NCBI RefSeq assembly: GCF_009905375.1
Contig: NC_133647.1
Span: forward strand, 45,318,506-45,382,505
Source of the DNA: Apium graveolens
Taxonomy: Eukaryota > Streptophyta > Magnoliopsida > Apiales > Apiaceae
DNA length: 64,000 bases
Reading direction: 5' to 3'
Below the pieces are notes generated by a model. The model did not search any database and had not been told where the DNA came from. It was given only the letters and a program-made list of their open reading frames with translations. Made by a program: the position numbers and the translations under genes. Shown piece by piece: positions 21,914 through 34,056 of the stretch (position 1 is its first letter; every line of letters begins with the position of its first letter).

Positions 21914-24900
21914 GTGCAGGGAAACAGAAAGAATCAATGGTACTTGGATAGTGGTTGTTCAAGACACATGACTGGTGATTCCACCCTGCTCACAGAGTTC
22001 AAAGAGAGAGCTGACCCAAGTATTACTTTTGGAGATGACAGCAAGGGTTATACTATGGGATATAGCTTGATTTCAAAAGACAATGTCATCATTGAGGAGG
22101 TTGCCTTAGTGGATGGTCTCAAGCACAATTTGTTGAGTATCATCCAGCTGTGTGATAAAGGCAATTCGGTAACCTTCACCTCAGAAGCCTGTGTTGTGAC
22201 AAACAAGAAAAGCAACAAAGTGGTTCTCACTGGTGTGAGAAAAGGAAATGTGTACTTAGCTGACTTCAACTCATCAAATGCAGAATCTGTTACTTGTCTT
22301 CTCAGTAAAGCAAGTCAAGATGAAAGTTGGCTATGGCACAAAAAGCTATCCCATCTAAACTTCAAGACCATGAATGAACTTGTAAAGTAAGAACTGGTTA
22401 GAGGCATTCCTCAAGTGGAGTTTTCTAAGGATGGACTGTGTGATCCAAAAGGGAAAGCAAATTAAAGCATCATTCAGAAAGAAGTTTGATTCAACAATTA
22501 AAGAACCTTTGCAACAGCTACACATGGATTTGTTTGGACCAGCCAATGTGTTGTCCATCTCAAGGAAAAGATTTTTCCTAGTAATTGTAGATGATTTCTC
22601 TTGGACATATTTCCTTAAATCCAAAGATGAGGCTAGTGAAATCATCATCAATCACATAAGGCAAGTTAACAATCATCCTGATTTCAAAGTTAGAAGAATC
22701 AGGAGTGACAATGGAACTGAGTTCAAGAATTCTGTCATGAGAGCATTTTGTGAAGAAAATGGGATCTTGCATGAGTTTTCAGCAACAAGAACTCCACAAC
22801 AAAATGGAGTAGTAGAAAGAAAGAACATACCACTTATTGAAGCTGCAAGGACAATGCTTGAAGAATCTAAATTACCAACATATATATGGGCTGAAGCTAT
22901 AAATACTGCATGCTACACTCAAAATATTTCTCTGGTTAATCAAGCAAAATGCATGACTACCTATCAATTGTTCAAGAACAAGAAGCCAACTATAAATTTT
23001 CTTCATGTATTTGGCCGCAAATGTTATATCTTGAGAAATCAAACTGATCAGAATGGGAAGTTTGATGCTAAAGCAGATGAAGGAATTTTTGTTGAATATG
23101 CTGTTGGTAAAGCATACAGAGTCTACAATCTGAGAACCAACATTGTTGTGGAATCAATACATGTTGTGTTTGATGATAAAAAGATTGAAGGACTACAAGA
23201 TGGAGATTATCATGAAAGCCTCAAATTTAACAATGTGGAGATGGTTAGTGATGACAGTGATGAGGAAAGTGATCAAGAAACAGTATCAAAGGACAATGCA
23301 GAAAAATCCACTACCAATAAAGCACAAAATTCAACATCTGTTGAGTTACAAAATGCTTCATCCGTTGGGAGACAATCTGCTTTATCCGTCGGGAGACAAC
23401 CAGCTTCATCCGTCAGTACTCAAAATTCACCATCCGTCGGGTCATCAAAAAAAGCTGAAAGTCAGAATAGATCAATTACAGAAAGTTCTCCTTTCTTAAA
23501 TCAAAGATCCATTAATTCAGGGGGAGTTTCTAATAATCAAAACTCAATCACACATCAAGACAACAATGAGGCCTCTTCATCTAGATCTAATGTACCTCAA
23601 CAAAGGAAATGGACAAGGGATCACCCCTTTGAGCTCATCATTGGTGATGTATCTTCCAGAGTTCAAACAAGGAGAGAAACTCAAGAAGAATGTCTATATA
23701 GCAGCTTCCTCTCTAAGGAAGAACCAAAGAAGGTAGAAGAAGCTTTATTGGATCCTGATTGGATTTTAGCTATGCAGGAGGAGCTAAACCAATTTAAAAG
23801 GAATAAGGTATGGAAGCTGGTGCCCAAGCCTAAAGGGAAGAATCCAATAGACACCAAATGGGTATTCAGAAACAAGATGGATGAAATGGAATAGTAGTCA
23901 GAAACAAAGCTAGATTAGTTGCTAAGGGCTATTGTCAACAAGAAGGAATAGATTTTGATGAAACATTTGCTCACGTTGCAAGACTTGAAGCCATCAGAAT
24001 CTTCTTAGCCTATGCAGCCCATGCTAATTTCAAGGTCTATCAAATGGATGTCAAAAGTGCCTTTCTGAATGGAGATTTGGAGTAGAAAGTCTATGTCAGT
24101 CAGCCTCCTGGTTTTGAAGATCCAAATTTTCCAGAATATGTCTACTATCTTTTAAAAGCACTTTATGGACTGAAGCAAGCACCTAGAGCCTGGTATGACA
24201 CTTTGTCGAAGTTTCTTTTAGAGAATCACTTGACTAGAGGTACTGTAGACAAAACTTTATTCTTTAAAAATGTTAATGGCTCTAGTATACTTGTTCAAAT
24301 TTATGTAGATGACATTATTTTTGGCTCTACAGATGAGAAACTTTGCAAAAAGTGTGCCAAATTGATGCAAAGTAAGTATGAAATGAGCATGATGGGAGAA
24401 CTAACTTACTTTCTTGGTTTACAAGTTAAGCAAGTTAGTGATGGAATATTCATTAGTCAAACTAAATACATTTATGATCTTTTAAAGAAGTTTGATCTAA
24501 TGGATTACACATCTGCAAAAACTCCCATGGCCACTGCAACTAAGCTTGAATTAAACACTACTGAAAAGTCTGTGGATATTTCAAATTATAGAGGCATGGT
24601 TGGCTCACTTCTGTACTTAACAGCTAGTAGGCCAGATATAATGTTTTCTACATGTTTTTGTGCTAGATTTCAGGCTGATCCTAGATAATCTCACTTAGTA
24701 GCTATTAAGAGAATTTTCAGATATCTCAAGGAGACACCAAAACTTGGCATTTGGTACCCTAGAGATTCTAGTTTTGATCTAACCGGTTATTCAGATACAG
24801 ATTATGCAGGTTGTTGAATTGATAGAAAAAGTATAACAGGAACCTGTCAATTTCTGGGAAACAAGCTTGTGTTCTGGTTCTATAAAAAGCAAAATTCAGT

Positions 24901-25195
24901 TTCTACTTCTACAATTGAAGCTGAATATATTATTGTTGGCAGTTGCTGTGCACAGATTTTGTGGATGAGAAACCAATTGCTAGACTATGGTCTGCAAGTG
25001 GAAAGAATTCCTATTTTCTGTGATAACACAAGTGCATTTGCCATCACTGAAAATCCAGTACAGCATTCAAGAACAAAGCACATAGATATCAAGTACCACT
25101 TCATAAGGGAACATGTAATGAATGGTACTGTGGAACTCCATTTTATTCCAAGTAAAAAGCAGCTTGCAGATATATTTACTCCTGAATATTTATAG
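21914..25195 (+). pseudogene. Element C pol: protease, integrase, RT, RNase H
   Basis: It opens without ATG in a frame different from gag. Protease WYLDSGCSRHMTG (about 21940), integrase HKKLSHLNF and DDE core (HMDLFG, SDNGTEF, QQNGVVERKN), RT ([24 protein letters not shown]) and RNase H ([28 protein letters not shown]) follow in copia order. Damage: stop at 22388, a 5-bp deletion near 22445 that removes a zinc-finger Cys, a frameshift near 23888, stops near 24085, 24686 and 24817, and an early end at 25195 where D continues into the KPLDESTF segment. The linker before RT (23340-23450) holds repeated SVG-type peptides encoded by the ACGGAT motif. Confidence 0.9.
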
Positions 25196-25699
25196 ATATT
25201 TTGCAAGTTGTAATGCAGCCAGAAATTTAACTTCAGTCTAGGATGAAATTTTGGCTAAGCCAAAATTTACATCTCGACGGATGATCATTATCCATCGAGT
25301 TTGATCATCCGTCGGTATACATATTGTTAATAAAATCAATTACTTTTCTGGAATATTTTATGTCTCGACGGATAACTGATTTATGCTCATCCGTCGAGTT
25401 GTCTTATTTTTAGCCGTTGATTCTCTGAACATTATCCATCGAGTATACTTATAGTTTGTAAGCATAACACGACGGATAATTGATGGAATTTTTACAGTTT
25501 ATTCTTAAACGGCTATTTTGGGCAATTCTTATTGGTCACTTTATTTTACTTTATTATTTTTGACAGTTATTTTTGAGACAGTATAAAAGCATAATTCATT
25601 TTCATTGCTTTTCTTTTATCATTCTCAAATCATCTGCTCTAACTTCTCTCTTTCTCAAAGCACTTACTCTCTCTCTCTGCAAGTTTTTACTCTCTAACA
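25196..25699 (+). promoter_or_regulatory. pol-ORF3 spacer of element C with motif clusters and TATA-like box
   Basis: Non-coding. TCGACGGAT and its complement occur repeatedly at about 25272-25475, often in facing pairs. A TATAAAAGC at 25583-25591 lies about 110 bp before the ORF3 ATG, followed by a CT-rich leader (CTCTCTCTCTCTGC). This could be a separate promoter for ORF3; inferred. Confidence 0.45.
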
Positions 25700-26288
25700 A
25701 TGGCACCAGTCGTCAAGATAATGTCTCAAACTGGATTTATCTATGAAAAGAACAACTTCACTGCTCTTGTGAACAAGGGGATTTAACAGTCTGGCGACTA
25801 CCATAAGATGATGGATTTTGTGAAGAACTGCAAACTCAACTATGCCATGCTGGAATCACCCACCATATACTGTGAAGTTGCTGAAGAGATGTGGACGACT
25901 GCAACATACAACTCAGCTGATAAGACTATCACTTTCACTAGTAAAGGTAAGGAATTATGTGTTAATAGTGACATTGTTAAAGCATATTTCAAAATTCCTG
26001 ATAATACTGTAACTTCACCACACACAGACACTGATATTGTTAATATGCTTAATTCCATGGGCTATGCACTCTCTACTTCTAAATTAAGTGAAATTAGGAG
26101 GTTGGGTCTTAGGAAGGAATGGAGTTATTTATGTGATGTAGTTACTAAGGTATTTTCTGGTAAAATCAGTAATTTTGATTCAGTCAATATCTCTATGCTT
26201 ACATGCTTTACATGCTTGTAACTGATAAATTTTTCAACTTTAGTGATCTTGTTATAATTGAGTTGGGATTTAAGTTAGGGGAGCTAAA

Positions 26289-26544
26289 TAAGAGAGGTAA
26301 AAATGTTTACTATACTAGATTTTTAATGATGATTGCTAACCATCTCTCTGAGGATATTGTGCTTGAGAACCCAATCAACAAATTAGATTGTTGGGTTCAA
26401 GAAAGGAGAATCATTTTAAGAGAGGTAAAAATGTTTACTATACTAGATTTTTAATGATGATTGCTAACCATCTCTCTGAGGATATTGTGCTTGAGAACCC
26501 AATCAACAAATTAGATTGTTGGGTTCAAGAAAGGAGAATCATTT
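26289..26544. repeat. 128-bp tandem duplication inside ORF3 of element C
   Basis: Bases 26289-26416 are repeated without visible change at 26417-26544. Because 128 is not a multiple of three it shifts the frame. The two copies look identical, so the event is recent compared with the age of the element. Confidence 0.95.
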
Positions 26545-28671
26545 TAGATTTGAACAGGGCAAACCATCACAAAGAGGTGCCACTCTTCTACTTTCCTGTT
26601 ATGGAGGCACCTCAGATAAGTGAGGTAAGTTCATCTGTCTCTAGTCTTCCAGTCTCACACACTTCTTTGAATTCTAGTGTAGCTATGGAAACTGTGTCAT
26701 TGACCCAATAGTTGCCTACCCAAGCTGCCAAACCCAAAATTTCAAAAACCAAGACAAAGAAAGCCCCCTCTGGTGTCTCTCAACAGATGCCAGTTGTAAA
26801 ATCCACCAAACCAAAAGAGGGGAGTGTGAAGGTGGGTAAGAAAGGTGAGGGACAGGGTTAACATCAAAGAAACCCTAATGATAAGGTTGGAGAGGTGAGT
26901 ATTTCCCAGCCTAGTCACACTGCAGTTTCCTAACAAACTGCAGTGCTTAATAAGGATGTAAGCTCATTGCTAGTTGCATCCTCCTGAAATGATGTGACTA
27001 TTGAACAAAGCTCTCAACCAAGAGCACAGGCCAAAAGGGTAAGGGACACAAGCTCACCCCAAACCTATACTAGAAAGAAGAAACCAAAGACCTTTGGGGA
27101 TACACAGGGTTCACACACTATGCAAACTGGTGCTAAAGACACAGTCACTACACCTTCTCAAAGTCAGTTTGATGTGGCTCCAACAAATGTGGAGTCACAA
27201 CCAAATTCTCTAACAATTGAAGCCCCTGAAACACCAAACTATCCCACACACTCCTTGGATGTTGACATGATAAACACATCACTTCCAAATTCTCCATCTT
27301 TAACTCTCTTGGAGAAGCTAAAAATCCAAGCAAGTGAGCATCATCTTTTAGATGATTTGTTGGCTCACTTGCCATTTCTTTCTGAGACTGTTGAGACATC
27401 TGTGCCAAAATTTTCATCAATCTGCACAGAGTCTACAATAGTCTCCACTCTAAACTCATTTATTTCTACTCTCTCGATGGATATTGTTCATCCGTCGAGT
27501 AATGATTGTATCCCGACGGATAAGCTTAACAGCAGTTATCCATCGGATAGTCAAACTGCTAACCCGACGGATATCCCTTATCCGTCGAGTATCTCTGCAC
27601 AACTTCAAATTTCATCAATTATCATAAGTGCAGAAGACTTAGTGGTAGTGCAATCACTCTTAGGATTGAGGGAAAGGAGTGAAATGAGTGAGAGTCGGGG
27701 TTGCTCCCAGAAAAAGGAGAGGAAAAGAGTGAACAATGCAATCCATTTCTTCCAAATTGGAAAAAGTGAGTGTGAGAAGTCCCACCTTAGATGGTGAGTG
27801 TGTGAGGGTGAGGAGCCAAGGTGAGACCTTGATGCAACAAAAGAGAGATCAAGAGAGAAATGCAGGTACAGGATTGATAAGGGTGGAAACTATTGCAAGT
27901 GAGTCAATGAGTGTCAATGATGCAGAAAGGAAAAGGCTATTTCAACAAGAATATCAAGCTGTTATAGATTCCATTTCCCTGGATGCTGAGACATTTACTC
28001 ACCCTGTGACAGCTTACCAAACTCTAGCTATACAGGGCAATGAGGAGGCTGAAAGATTGCTGAACTTTGTACATACAATACAATCTTTATAAAGAGCAAA
28101 GGATGCAATCACTGCTATGCCTTCCAACATTGGCAGTAATTTGGAACTGAATGAGACTTCTTTTGGGAATGATGGTGATGATGATGAGGAAGATAGCATG
28201 GACATAGGGGAGATGCAGATATTCCAGCCTGGATGCTCACAAAAGAATGCTCCTACTCACATCTCCAATCAACACTTTTCAAGCTGATTCATGACACTCA
28301 AGCAGCCATTCAGGCATCTTCCAATGCTAGCACAAAGCAACTACTCAAAGCACATCTTGAAGCACTCCGGCTGCATAAGATTCAAGCCCTCCAACACAGT
28401 CAGAGTGTGGATGCCATTAAGTAGGAAATTTCTGAAGTCAAGCAGGATCTTATAGAAAGGATGGATGCTAGACTCCCTACAACCACCATGACTGAAATTG
28501 CTCACAAACTAAGGAAGGAGGTTGATCTAAATAGGAAATTTGAGGCCATGGACTCAAGACTATCTGCTGTAGAGAAGTCAATGGCCAAGATGCTAAACAA
28601 TCAAAAAGCTCAAACTGCATTACTCCAACAATTGGTGGCAGCTTAACTCCCTCCCACACAACTTGATGATA

Positions 28672-28690
28672 ACAAAAAGGGGGAGAAATG
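28672..28690 (+). other. Internal polypurine-like tract in element C
   Basis: AACAAAAAGGGGGAGAAAT resembles the polypurine tract at the 3' LTR and follows the phrase CTTGATGATAAC. Sireviruses are known for additional polypurine tracts upstream of the 3' LTR. It lies between two open segments of ORF3, where stops also cluster. Confidence 0.4.
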
Positions 28691-30521
28691 ATCAAGTGAG
28701 GGGGTGGAACAACTTAACATTCAAGTCAGTAAAGTAATTGTGCCTACAATTGCTTTCACCAAGCCACTAACAACAAACAGTATTGATCTAATAAATGAAG
28801 CAGCAACCATATTGAGAGCAGCTGAAAAGAAGCAGTTGAGTCCAATCAACAGGGAGAAAATTGATGAGGATATACAAAAGAGATTTGGGTTAGTAAAGAA
28901 GCCAGAAAAATCAGCCATTCATCACTCTCAAGTCAGGCAAATATCTGTGAATGAAATGAGCATGAAGAATCTGGAAAGAGGACAACCATCCTGCATCAAA
29001 TCTCCAAAGGCTAAGCTAATTTTGAAGCCAAGGGAGAACTATCCAAAATCTTCACTAAAGAACCTCTTGGACACAGTGTATGAGACACCAAAGCCTGATG
29101 AAAAGAAGATGTTGGCCAGGTCCATAGCATTCTACAAGGATCCAGCTGATTCAGCATTGAAAAGAAGAATTGCTAAAGTTTTCAAGAATGATAAAGAAAT
29201 TTGTGTGGTGGCTGAACACCCTCAATTTGCTGAAGCAAAGAGAGAAGAAAAGGCAAGATTGAAGCAAGAAAAGAAGCAAGCTGCTCTAGATGCTAAAAAG
29301 GTCAAACAAAAGAAGGAGCAAGCTGCTATCTTGACCAAGCAACAAGCTGTGAAACCTACACAACAAGTTTCTGCACAACCATCTGAAACAGTTGAATCTC
29401 AAGATCAAATAATGCAAATTGAACCTCCATAGACAAAGAAGGCAAGGTACAAGCAAAGAATCAAGAGAAAATTAGATTTCAGTGATGAGGAGATGGAAGG
29501 ATACTTTCCCAAATAGTCTATTTCTACAACAACTCAAACATCTATGCCCTCTGTGGCACATGAAGAATTCAAGATAGATCCATCTAAGAATTTTTATGGT
29601 GAACCTATCATTCCAAAGGATGAGCCAATAGTATGGGATAGTCTACCAATACCTGAACTCAATCTACCTCACTTCATGAAGCCAAAGAAGACAAAGACAA
29701 GAGCAGTCAAGAAAGTGAAGCCATCAACTCTCAGATCCAAATCTCTAACCAAAGCTCAAACCATAGTCAACAAGGGAGACATCATGTACATCTGTGACAT
29801 CAAGGAATTCTCAGAATTAAACCTCTATCTACATGAACTGGAAGAAGTTAGAGGGATTGATGCTTACAGGAACCTGCCTGAAAGGTTAGTATTCAAGTAC
29901 AAGGGAGGAAAAGAGATACAGTGGCCACTTCATATGATCCTTCAAGAAAGCCAATCTGTGCTGATAAAGGTTAATTTATCATTCAAGAAGAACTTTGGAT
30001 TCAATGTGACAACTAGAAGACTTGTTTTAAAGAAGATTGAAGAACTGAGGAGTATTAGAGCCAAAGATGCACTCCCAAAGACTCTAACTATTCCTTACAC
30101 AGGAAGTAGAGTGCATCTGAGGCCCTACTGGCTGATGGAATTTATGGATGATAAAGGAGTTAAAAGATTCTTCAGATTAGAAGACCAATTGAACATCTCT
30201 AGCAATGAGACTCTTTTGGAAATGTAAGAAATGATAAATCTCTCAGAATCTGATGAACTGGAATTCCACAGACAGCTCTAAAATCCAGATAGAAGAAAAT
30301 AACAGAATGCTTGGAAAGTGATCCAGATCTTCAAGGAAATAGATTAATCTGCTCAGGCTAGAGGAGCACCTTGAAAATGACTGTGAGCAAATCTTTGTAC
30401 ATTTTGTTAATTGAAGAACTTTACAGTTTTATCTACTTCCATTTAAATTTGTATTTTTAGGGCATTTTGTTATCATCAAGTTTCTCTTAATTTATGGCTA
30501 CAATTCTAGTAGACATAAATT

Positions 30522-30530
30522 GGGAGAGAT
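30522..30530 (+). other. Polypurine tract of element C
   Basis: GGGAGAGAT directly before the 3' LTR, preceded by AGACATAAATT as in element A. Confidence 0.7.
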
Positions 30531-31585
30531 TTTTGTGAATATGTTGTGGACTTGATGATTTCATTAACAAAACACCTTAGTAGATTTAACTTAGTGAAAA
30601 ATGTAGCACTCGACGGATAAGAAATATAGTCCCGACGGATGACTCAATATAGTCCCGACGGATGATGATTTGTTATCCATCAAGTGAGTAGCTTATGTAA
30701 TAATGTCATGAAGCACATTTTTGTAAACACCTTTGTTTAGATTCTGTAGTAGCATATAAGTCATGTTGACTTTAATTAGATATGTAGAATAGGTTGATTA
30801 ATTGTACATAAATGATGTCTTGTAATTCTGCATAAATGAAATGAAGTCAAGTGCCAAATAGCTACCTGACGGATAAACAACAATGCTACTCGACGGATGA
30901 TCAACAAAGCTACCCGACAGATGATCAACAAGGCAACCCGACGGATGATCATGTACCCGACGGATAATCAATTCAAATATCTGTTGACAGTGACAACACA
31001 GTCACATGCGTCGAGTGTATGCAAAAGGAATGTGGAATCCTATTCAGATGGGTTTTTGAGAACAAAGAAGCATTGTCATTTCCATGCTATTATGAAGATA
31101 TTCAAAGATGCTGGAATAGAGTAATGAAGTAGCATAGTATTAGACTTGATAGGTTTTATTTTATTATCTTGTCTTATTACTGTGTAATCTTGGTGATATA
31201 TAAACCAAGAGTAGCAATTAGAAAAAAGAAAAAGAAAAATAAAATAAGTAAATTCTCAGAAAAATATTTGTAAGCTGTATCCTTAGCATTTCTCTGTAAG
31301 TTTAGTTGTTCTTATTTTGTAAGCAGCTGTGAGCTATTCAAGCTTCACAGATATATATATATATATATATGGTGGATACTTTCTAATCCACCAGAAAGTT
31401 TTAAAGACTTGTGTTTTTACTACTTTGTGTTTTGATTCATATTTAACTTTTTATTCTGCACTTTGCAAATCAAAACACTGTCATATATATATCTTAAGTT
31501 AGGACATTTTATATTTCTGAAAAAGGTTCAAGAATTCCATTCAACCCCCCTTCTGTAATTCTTGTTGCATTGTTAGGGACTAACA
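30531..31585 (+). repeat. 3' LTR of element C
   Basis: 1055 bp, partner of 18397-19489. It opens TTTTGTGAAT where the other copy has TGTTGTGAAT, so the terminal TG has mutated; it ends GGGACTAACA. The AT run is much shorter here (about 31350-31371). The same two motif clusters are present. Confidence 0.94.
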
Positions 31586-32905
31586 GGTTCATCTTCAGCA
31601 GGCTGGATCATCATGATATCACTGTCCATATTTGGGCTCCGGGGAGGGGAGGAGGTTCCCCCGAAGATCACGTTGACCACGTGCTTGCTGCCGCTAGAGG
31701 GTTTATCTTTGTCATTGAGTCTCCTTTGCAGGTACTGGTTTATGTTGCCCTTCTTGATCTGGTCTTCAATGAATATTTTGAAAGAAAAGCAGTTCTCCGT
31801 GATATGGTCGTGATCCTCGTGATATCTGTAATGTTTGTCTCGCGCCCTGTTCTCGGGGGTGCTAGCAGCGGCTTTGGGGGGTAGTAAAAAGGTTTCCCCT
31901 TGACCTCTCTTAAGATGTCAGACCGGGGCCGATTGAGCGGTGTCCACTCGGGCTCTGGCTTTGGCTCTCTTTTAGGCTTGGGCTTTCTTTCAATCCTTTG
32001 AGGTATGGAGTAGTCGTCCCAGGGTGAGGTTCCCCGAGACCGCTGTACATAATTGGTTTGTCTGTCTGCTTTGTGTCTCTTTTCTTTTCTCTAGGAGGAG
32101 CGGCGTTCCGGAGACTCATCATCATCCCGGATTCGCCTGTTCATCTTCATGGATGTGAGGAAGTCATTTTCCTTGATAAACTTTGAAGCCATCGCATAAG
32201 CAGAAGCAAGGCTTTGGGGCTCTCTATGGATCAGGTCTTTTACGTAGCCTTCGCATGAAACCGGGGGGAGATTTCGCCGGAAAATATTTGCGGCTTCCTT
32301 CTCCTCAAGGTTGGAGATCTGGTTGATCGATTCTTGAAACCTTTTGATGAATTCTTGTAGAGTTTCTCTGCTTCTTTGTTGAATGGTTTCCAAGTGGCAC
32401 ATCTGGAGCTCGTTCATGCGGTTCGCCCTGAACCTCTTTAGAAATATTTCCCGGAAGTCTTTCCAAAAGTCGATGCTCCGGATGAGATTCTACTGAACCA
32501 TTTTTGTGCTCCTCCCTTTAGTGTACCCCTCTTGATCTCGTCCCGGGCATCTTTTGATGGCCTCTTAGTTTTGCCAATCCGGACCAAGACTGAGCCCCGA
32601 GATTCTTCAGAGTGCTCCTCCTAGTCCCCGGGATGGGTTTCAGGAGCCTTGTTCTTTTCCTTCCATAGATCCATAGCCGCTTGAATCTGCTCCGGAGTCA
32701 TGTTTCCCCAAGGGTTTGTTGAGGTTTCTACATACTTGTGGGCTGTTTTCTCTATAGTTACTCTCTGGTCTCAGGGCTGGAGTTGAGATGAAGCACGAGT
32801 TATGGGGGGCTCCTCTTCTATCTCCTTCATCTCGCCATCCCTGGGTGGGACAACGGTGGGTTGAATAGTTTCCGAGACCGAAATTTTGCTCTTTCTTGTG
32901 GCCAT
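31586..32905 (-). pseudogene. Element B gag
   Basis: The likely start is the ATG at 32905 (MATRKSKISVSE). The best preserved part, 32091-32417, reads as a retrotransposon gag domain (HLETIQQRSRETLQEFIKRF, YAMASKFIKEND). Upstream (32420-32900) the frame has stops and shifts. Downstream, toward 31586, a His/Cys-containing segment (YHEDHDHITENC) is preserved in another frame. The frame then meets element C; the matching continuation into protease lies at 18396 and below. Gag would form the particle. Confidence 0.82.
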
Positions 32906-33095
32906 TTTTTCAGAACAGAGTATGGGAAATGGTAGCAGAGGTGCAACAGGGTGTGTGACTGTTTTTGGAAGGAAAGATAAGAAAAATGAGTCGTGAAGAG
33001 AGTGAGGGTCTTGTTCTTACCTGGGAGGGGGTTTTCTTGGCTCTTGGAGCTGTGTAACGTAACTGGAGATGACACCACACCACCGGAGGTTCGCC

Positions 33096-33112
33096 CCTCC
33101 TTCTAGCGCCAA
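33096..33112 (-). other. Primer binding site of element B
   Basis: On the minus strand TTGGCGCTAGAAGGAGG follows directly after the LTR end GAGTTATCA. The TGGCGC start fits a tRNA 3' end used by Tat/Athila elements; which tRNA was not determined. Confidence 0.65.
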
Positions 33113-33761
33113 TGATAACTCTGTTTCTTCCCGGGTCTTCTCCTCTCTCACGTATGCTAGAGCCCTGTCCACGTGGCAGCCAGTGTGAGGTTAACCTGCG
33201 AGGTAGGGGACTATGTAAAACAGAACCGGAGGGGGGTTGATTCCCGCGGCAACTCCGGCGTGAGAATAAGAATGGGGTTTCTTGAAGAAGAAGAAGAAGA
33301 AGAAGAAGAGGGAAGAATGAGCTATTCAAAATATGTATAGTGGTGTGTGTATAGGTGTGTAGCAGTCAAATATTTTTCAACCCCTAAAACCCTCTTTTTG
33401 GGGCTTTTTATAGGTCCCAAGATTTAGGGTTTTTGGGGTTTGTACCTCTTCATCCTGGCCTTTGATCATTCTTGGTTGATAAGTGATTGGACGGCTTAGA
33501 TGAACTGTGGGGTCAGGTGTCCTTCTTCCACCAGTGTTGCCTTGGGATCTTTACACATGGACGGCTGGGATGCAATTGTTCCATTTTGGGTAACATGAGA
33601 CAGTTGACACTTTTGTCTTGTGCCACGTGGCACCGGGAACCACCCCAGTTTGGGCCTGTGGTGTTCTCTGTCTGGGCTTCTGCTCCTTTATTTGAGCTTG
33701 ATTATGTTCTCTCTCTGGACTTCAGCTCCTTTATTTGAGCTTGATTATTTATGGCCTATCA
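33113..33761 (-). repeat. 5' LTR of element B
   Basis: 649 bp partner of 9552-10143, with the same TGATA/TATCA ends and G-box palindrome (near 33620). A 43-bp tandem duplication (GCTCCTTTATTTGAGCTTG at 33682 and 33725) is unique to this copy. Confidence 0.92.
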
Positions 33762-34056
33762 GGTATGACTATACGGGGTATCAGAATTTTGGTTGTACTT
33801 TTCAGGAAACATGTAAAATCTTGTGTGTCATTTCTCTGTTAGGGTAGCAATGTGTTACACCCATCTAAAATGAGACATTTTACCTTTTAATTATTTCTTA
33901 AGCTCTTAAACTCAACTACCCCCCCCCCCCCCCCCGGTCCCCTTCTTTTAATTGACTACTAAGCAAACCTTGATAATCATAGATTCATCCTCTTTAAGTG
34001 ATTTTAATTCTTATAATTCCCCAAAATTATTGGAATACTTCATACATTTCAAGGAA
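33762..34056. other. Intergenic DNA with a poly-C tract
   Basis: Begins with the right target-site copy GGTAT of element B. A run of 17 C occupies 33919-33935. No gene is supported. Confidence 0.6.

Larger units (their letters stand above)
25700..30347 (+). pseudogene. Element C ORF3: very long downstream ORF of unknown function
   Basis: ATG at 25700 (MAPVVKIMSQTGF) matches the ORF3 start in element D. Intact, it would span roughly 1500 codons. The N-terminal about 280 residues look globular (DYHKMMDFVKNCKLNYAML, KVFSGKISNFD). Then follow a low-complexity Ser/Thr/Pro/Lys-rich stretch with basic clusters (KKKPK), an acidic patch, a Lys/Gln-rich helix (about 29230-29350) and a C-terminal domain shared with element A (DIKEFSELNLYLHELEEVRG, WLMEF, FFRLEDQL). 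Damage: stops at 25784, 26709, 26860 and others, a frameshift near 26200, a 128-bp tandem duplication at 26289-26544 and frameshifts near 27730 and 28200. No membrane segment or signal peptide is seen, so 'env-like' is not supported here. Confidence 0.72.
18397..31585 (+). mobile_element. Element C: complete Sirevirus-like Ty1/copia retrotransposon nested in B
   Basis: 13.2 kb with LTRs at 18397-19489 and 30531-31585, a PBS matching initiator tRNA-Met, gag, pol in copia order (protease, integrase, RT, RNase H) and a very long third ORF. The flanks GGTTA (18392-18396) and GGTTC (31586-31590) are the 5-bp target duplication with one difference. The target is the gag-protease junction of element B, whose reading frame resumes on the other side. 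The very long gag, two CCHC knuckles and a downstream ORF place it with the Sireviruses. Many stops and frameshifts make it defective. Confidence 0.93.
9552..33761 (-). mobile_element. Element B: Ty3/gypsy (Tat-type) retrotransposon, split by element C
   Basis: Two related LTRs (9552-10143 and 33113-33761) start TGATA and end TATCA and are flanked by GGTGT and GGTAT, a 5-bp target duplication with one mismatch. Gag-pol runs on the minus strand, so the right LTR is the 5' one. Domain order protease, RT, RNase H, integrase identifies Ty3/gypsy. A gene on the opposite strand and tandem repeats between pol and the 3' LTR are known features of the Tat group. Removing element C (18397-31585) leaves about 11.0 kb. 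Numerous stops and a damaged RT active site show it is defective. Confidence 0.9.
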
